Source: Dryomyza anilis (lineage: Eukaryota; Arthropoda; Insecta; Diptera; Dryomyzidae). Taken from it: 64,000 nt of DNA. Below the pieces are notes generated by a model that was not told where the DNA came from, did no database searches, and was given only the letters and a program-made list of their open reading frames with translations. Position numbers and translations under genes: made by a program. Below are positions 59,661 through 64,000 of this stretch, piece by piece (within the stretch, counting starts at the first letter, position 1; each line of letters opens with the position of its first letter). The stretch lies in contig OX638131.1 in the NCBI GenBank assembly GCA_951804985.1, forward strand, positions 105,730,464 to 105,794,463, written 5' to 3'.

Positions 59661-60378
59661 TTAAAATTATAGATCAACTTTGGCAAATCTAAAATTTTTC
59701 CAATTTAAGTATGAACCATTAAAAATGAAAAATTGCACTACGAATTATTGAGGCAAAGTGGGCGAAAGTATTAAAAATGATGGTTGCCAATAAAATTTTA
59801 ACTGTCTTTTGATACACAAATCAAAACAAAACTATTCGACACTTTGTTTATATTGTGTTAGGACTATAATTGGGAATTTCTAATGCATTTTACCTTATTT
59901 AGGTTTATTTTATAATACGGCTTAACCGATCAGTTATAGAATCAAAAAAATTATCTTATATTGATATTCTAAAATAGGGCTAAACCGATCAATTATAAGT
60001 TCAAAACGTTTCTTTTGACGACAGAAATATGTATACGGTCCTTTCATTAGAATTAATCTTTTTTGGTCTACCTTTTCCCGTTGGTAAATGGGTTATGGGA
60101 ATTAATGCTAGCAATCAGAGCCTTTCCAATGATGCCTTAGAAACATAGATCTGACAAACAATAACTTTATAAAACTTGAACAAATTTTAGTTAAATATGT
60201 TCTAAAATATTTTTATGTTTAGATGATTACTATGTGTGGAATCTGTTCATTTATGTAATACATATATAACACATTTTTATAAAAATCATTAAATTGTATG
60301 TTATCTGTTTTATTTTTTTAATGTTATGTGTAAATTCTTAAATTATAAAATTATCCAAGCAGATAATGCGGGGACTTA
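59661..60378. other. AT-rich region with a small direct repeat
   Basis: GGCTTAACCGATCAGTTATA (59930) recurs as GGCTAAACCGATCAATTATA (59979). Nothing else is supported. Confidence 0.5.
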
Positions 60379-60819
60379 CCCTAGTAGAAATTTTGGTAGG
60401 GCCATGGTCATGAAGTGATCATGTCATTATTTGAGGTGATCGGGATATGACGAGGCCCATAATGCCCTTGTAACGCAGTGTCCTGATCATGTATTGACCT
60501 CAGGCCATGATCATGTACTGATCGGGCAATTCCCCATTTTAATATTTACCCGACAATTGCCTTGTCTGAGCCCGAGCATAATAGGGTTTCTCTCATTAAT
60601 CTCGATCACTGCCTGATGCTAATTTCGATATGAGGAACAAATAATGTAGCAATGATCGGGAACATTGACTGTTTAGATAATGTAAACCCTGGAGTAAACC
60701 CTGCTATGGTAAGCATGATAAGGGCATTCAAAGGCAATGATCATATTTTCTCTAATAGGGCTTACCCAACGAAAACCCGATCATTTCCCGATGGCACATC
60801 GGGCAAATTTCTACTAGGG
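60379..60819 (+). mobile_element. CCCTAGTAG MITE, best full-length copy (441 bp)
   Basis: Perfect 15-base inverted ends CCCTAGTAGAAATTT / AAATTTCTACTAGGG. Interior contains GATCATG-type dyads, AATTCCCCATTTTAATATTTA and CGAAAACCCGATCATTTCCC. No transposase is encoded; the 64-codon frame (60652-60846) recurs in the other copies in both orientations and is spurious. It carries a small internal duplication (GTAAACCCTGGAGTAAACCC). Confidence 0.95.
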
Positions 60820-62851
60820 AATATCAAAAAAGATAAAAAATACTAAGCCCAATAAAAAAATAAATACACATTAATATTAATAAAAGTATCACATTTACAA
60901 AGATCGCATTAGTATTGCATTTCACTTTCACATTACTGCAACGTTATACATACATAAAAAAGATCATATTACAAACAATTCATCACATAGTTTAAAGCCT
61001 AAAACAATATTAGATGGTTATAAAGTGAAAAACAAAAAAGAAATATAAAATAACAACAGTGAACACGCGCTGGTTGCATAGATTGATGACTGTCGAGTTT
61101 GGGATAGAGGCAATCAGTGGAAAATACATTATGACCCGACAACCCTATCAAAAATCAAACGACCCCCCACGTAAAATGGTACGTGCAATAGAGTCGTAGG
61201 TAGGGAACAACAACAAAAATATAGTAAAAAAAAATAATACGTAAAACACGCAACTATAATTAAAGATTAATAGTTATAAAACTAAGAGGAAATGTTGAAA
61301 TTTATACACTTTACATATGGAAACGGATGTTGACAAAATAAAATTACAAACAAAAAAATGTCAGAGGTGTTAACAAAATAAACAGCAAATAAACAGAGAA
61401 ATACAGAAATATTCAATATACCTTTTTAAAATACTAACCTAGTAATTATATACCCAATTAGGAAATGATAATGAACAGATTCTATGATAAAAATACAATG
61501 AACAGTTCCAAATCATGATATTAGCACAATTTATATTAGAGTAATGAGAAACTCTAATATTTATTAGGACCATGTCGACAATGGCTTATAAAAAAATGGC
61601 TGATATATCTGTTTCATGGAACTGCTCTGATGTAGAAACGATTATTTTATGGATCTCAATGGTTTATATGATCATGTAGACATGTTCTGTTCTGATTGAA
61701 AGGAATATTACCAGTAAAATGGAACTGCTCGGATTCAGAAATGCTCATTTTGTAGATGTGTATGGGCAATGTACATAACAAAAGGTTGTATGTGAAAGGT
61801 CGATTTGGTTTAAGATAGGCGATATACACGAAAAACGACGATGTTATTAAAAACTAAAAGGTTCTCATTCTAGTCTTGAAATAATAACACTACGCAACAC
61901 GATTTTACCCATTGACATCATATACATCATTTCAAAATTGCTTTCAAATTTCAAATTTTTATTTTTTTAGACAATTTTTATATATTTTTTAGCATTTAAG
62001 AGCTAATCATAAACAGGAAAATTTTGACAGCTTATCCAACTAATAATCAATATTACTAACTTTTTTCAAATAGATCTATTTTTAAAAACATACTCTAGAA
62101 ACAGAGTTATGTTACTCTTTTATATCATCAATTTTAAATAAAAATACTTATCGTAGCTTTTTCTATTACGTAGCCTTTTTGAGAAAAATTTGGGTAAAAA
62201 CTCAGTAATTTCAGTAATTTATATGAAAAAAATATATAAGCATTTTAAACATTAAAAATTTTTTGACAGAAATTGTATTTATAGTGCATATTTAAAAAAT
62301 GCTAACCTTTCAAAAAAAAGTTAGTAATTTTAATCGTTAGTTTAATCTATGCTCTGCATAACCATTAATCATTTTCGTATTTATTGATAGATACGAAATG
62401 CTAAAAAATCATTCAAAAATTGTCTAAAAAAATCAATATATTTCGAATTTATATTCAAATATCTTAAAAACTATCAGAATAATAGTATTTGTCGAAATAT
62501 TTTAATTAATCTTTATAATTTAAAGAAAAATTGCGTTTACAGTTTTTTGGAAAACTGGTTGTATAAGGATCTGCATTTTTTTAATTGTAAAAAGTGGGTG
62601 AAAAGGGCCTAAAATATCGATAGCAAATTTCTAAAAAATCGTATCGAAATATTAGTATTTTTTTTTGTATATTGTAATTAATTTGGACATTTTAAAGAAC
62701 ATTTGCGTTTTTAAGAAAATTAGTTCGGTAAGAGTCTGCATTTTTTTAATACAAAATATAGGGTGAAAAGTTTTAAAATTTCGATAGCAATTTGCTAGGT
62801 AATAGAAAAAACATACAATCAGCAGCAATGAATTGTAGATAATGTATGTAT
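60820..62851. other. AT-rich with a mixed block at 61060-61220
   Basis: 61060-61220 is unique and less AT-rich (ACGACCCCCCACG) without a defensible exon. A degenerate pair of blocks with AAAATTGCGTTT/ACATTTGCGTTT, TCTGCATTTTTTTAAT and GGTGAAAAG lies at about 62510-62620 and 62680-62790 (period near 170). Confidence 0.45.
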
Positions 62852-63156
62852 GTACCCGCGGTAGCTCAGTGGTTAGTGCGTTGGACTGCGAGCCGAGAGG
62901 TTCAAGCCTGGACTAGGGCTAACAACATCTGTTCATAGAAACATTTTTCAATACTGCGCTACCTCTCGGCAGTAAATGGCAAACCTACGAGAGTAAAATA
63001 TTGCCTATGAAAAGCTCTCGCCCGCCGTTCGGATTCGGCAATAAACTTGTAGGTCCCACCACTTTGAGTACAAATATAACACGCACAGCTCAAAATGGTG
63101 TGAGAGCTCGGCCGAAATTCTTATAGGACTTATAGTCCCAAACTATTATTATTATG
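62852..63156 (+). mobile_element. tRNA-derived SINE, near full length
   Basis: Head CCGCGGTAGCTCAGTGGTTA, GTGCGTTGGACTGCGAGCC, with a shortened B-box part (GGTTCAAGCCTGG); body CAGTAAATGGCAAACCTACG, TATTGCCTATGAAAAGCTCT, TTCGGATTCGGCAATAAACT, GAGTACAAATATAACACGCA; tail CAAACTATTATTATTATG. A short ATGTAT on each side may be a decayed target duplication. Confidence 0.88.
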
Positions 63157-64000
63157 TATAGGATGACTATGGAAAACATTTTCTCGTTTTGTTAGGTAGT
63201 GTAATTCTTTGAGTGTAGTACAAAGTATTATTCCTCATATAAATAAAATAATCATTAAATTTTTCACTCAAACTGTTCATTCAAAATTTTGAAATAATAA
63301 TTATTTCAGTGTAGCACAGCGGCTTATTAACTTTTATAGACCTAAATTCAACAACGAAAAAAAGCAATTAACCGCCTGTCGAAAAACAATAAAAGCTGAT
63401 AAGTCTAATTTTATCGTGTTTTTATGTACTTAAAATTTTTATAATAAATTAATTTTTTTTGTATTACGATGTAATAAAAAAAAAAATGCGTTCACTTTCA
63501 TTGAACTTTGTGACTCACGCGTGGCTGACTTCTGAGCAAAAAAAAAAAAACAAAAGATATAACTTAAATAAACACCGATTTGAAGATCATTATAAATGCA
63601 CGTTTAATGAAAAACAAAACAATTTATATCGGTTGAAAAACAATAAAAAAATTGATGTATTTTCACTTTCTTTTGTGTGGAAATAATTTTTCATTGCTAC
63701 TTGCATCTTTTTTTCTATATTCAACTGGTAGCTTATTTATTTCTACAGTGCGATGTTATTTTTTTGTATTTATTATTTCACTTACTTAAAGTTTGAAAGT
63801 CAAATTGGGAAAAAAAAATCGTGCATCAATGGTAAAAGTAAATCGTATAAATTTTTATTTTTATTTTTAATTTTTCATTGCTTCAGTTAAGAGCGAGTGT
63901 GTGTGTCTTAACTGATTTGAAATCGACAAGTAGCCGCCGACATAGTAGTTATACTTATAAAGATGTGGACGTTGAGACGACGGTGTGTAATGGCCAGCCA
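63157..64000. other. AT-rich, ending in a GC-richer edge
   Basis: Most is AT-rich. From about 63890 the sequence becomes mixed and contains ATGTGGACGTTGAGACGACG from 63962, open to the window end; too short to judge whether this is a coding start. Confidence 0.35.

Noticed and set aside
60652..60846. 64-codon frame starting MIGNIDCLDNVNP, repeated at 39520 and 52099
   Set aside because: It appears in each CCCTAGTAG MITE copy regardless of orientation, with indels (39520 variant differs) and no link to a transposase; treated as a by-product of the element interior.
62855..62925. A functional tRNA gene
   Set aside because: A and B boxes are present but the B-box side is shortened and a SINE body with tail follows; other copies share the same body.

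Overview
The window looks like AT-rich, repeat-packed DNA from an insect, most likely a fly. The evidence is the roughly 70% or higher A+T by eye, fly-type GACT/GTCT and CAA/CAG simple repeats, tRNA-derived SINEs, several families of short TA-flanked inverted-repeat elements (MITEs), a dead mariner transposase and an LTR-type promoter. No bacterial gene organisation, rRNA, intact tRNA or CRISPR array was seen. The species and gene assignments are inference. No long reading frame is convincing; almost every open frame of 60-140 codons is explained by repeats or chance.

The only well supported piece of cellular coding sequence is an 81-base internal exon on the minus strand at 36646-36726. It has a strong acceptor and donor and one open frame of 27 codons, ending in an FSNPLYRTK stretch. 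If it is real, most of the window is probably giant-intron sequence of a minus-strand gene whose other exons lie outside or are too short to recognise.

Layout. 1-8687: a SINE end at the window edge, AT-rich DNA, a SINE-bearing foldback structure (3746-4521), elements rich in AACTGA/TAGTTG motifs (5362-6530), a perfect hairpin (7428-7469) and a more complex region with a signal-peptide-like frame. 8690-10373: a TA-flanked element with five repeats of about 160 bp. 11315-13330: a degenerate CTTCCCCGAGAC minisatellite, the mariner relic and an LTR-like promoter unit. 14703-15598: an interspersed element containing a 15-bp array. 15600-20775: degenerate AT-rich repeats with a CCCTAGTAG MITE and a CACCCAG MITE inserted. 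21586-23641: 257 perfect copies of an 8-bp satellite. 27120-29410: a large 19-bp minisatellite. 30451-34077: further MITE-like elements and a CATAAATACAATGAA array. 34078-36827: the most gene-like part, with GC-rich stretches and the exon. 36828-48571: an inverted partner of the 33134-34077 element, many local tandem duplications of about 100-350 bp, and a palindromic MITE. 48869-49400: a SINE with its target-site duplication and a second tRNA-like element. 51845-54456: a second CTTCCCCGAGAC array carrying four MITE insertions. 57125-58720: a minisatellite-filled element with a nested MITE. 58721-59660: a GC-richer candidate regulatory region. 60379-60819: the best full-length CCCTAGTAG MITE. 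62852-63156: another SINE.

The main story is repeat biology: several non-autonomous element families with dated nesting, inner tandem amplification inside elements, and two very large minisatellite/satellite arrays inside what is probably intronic DNA.
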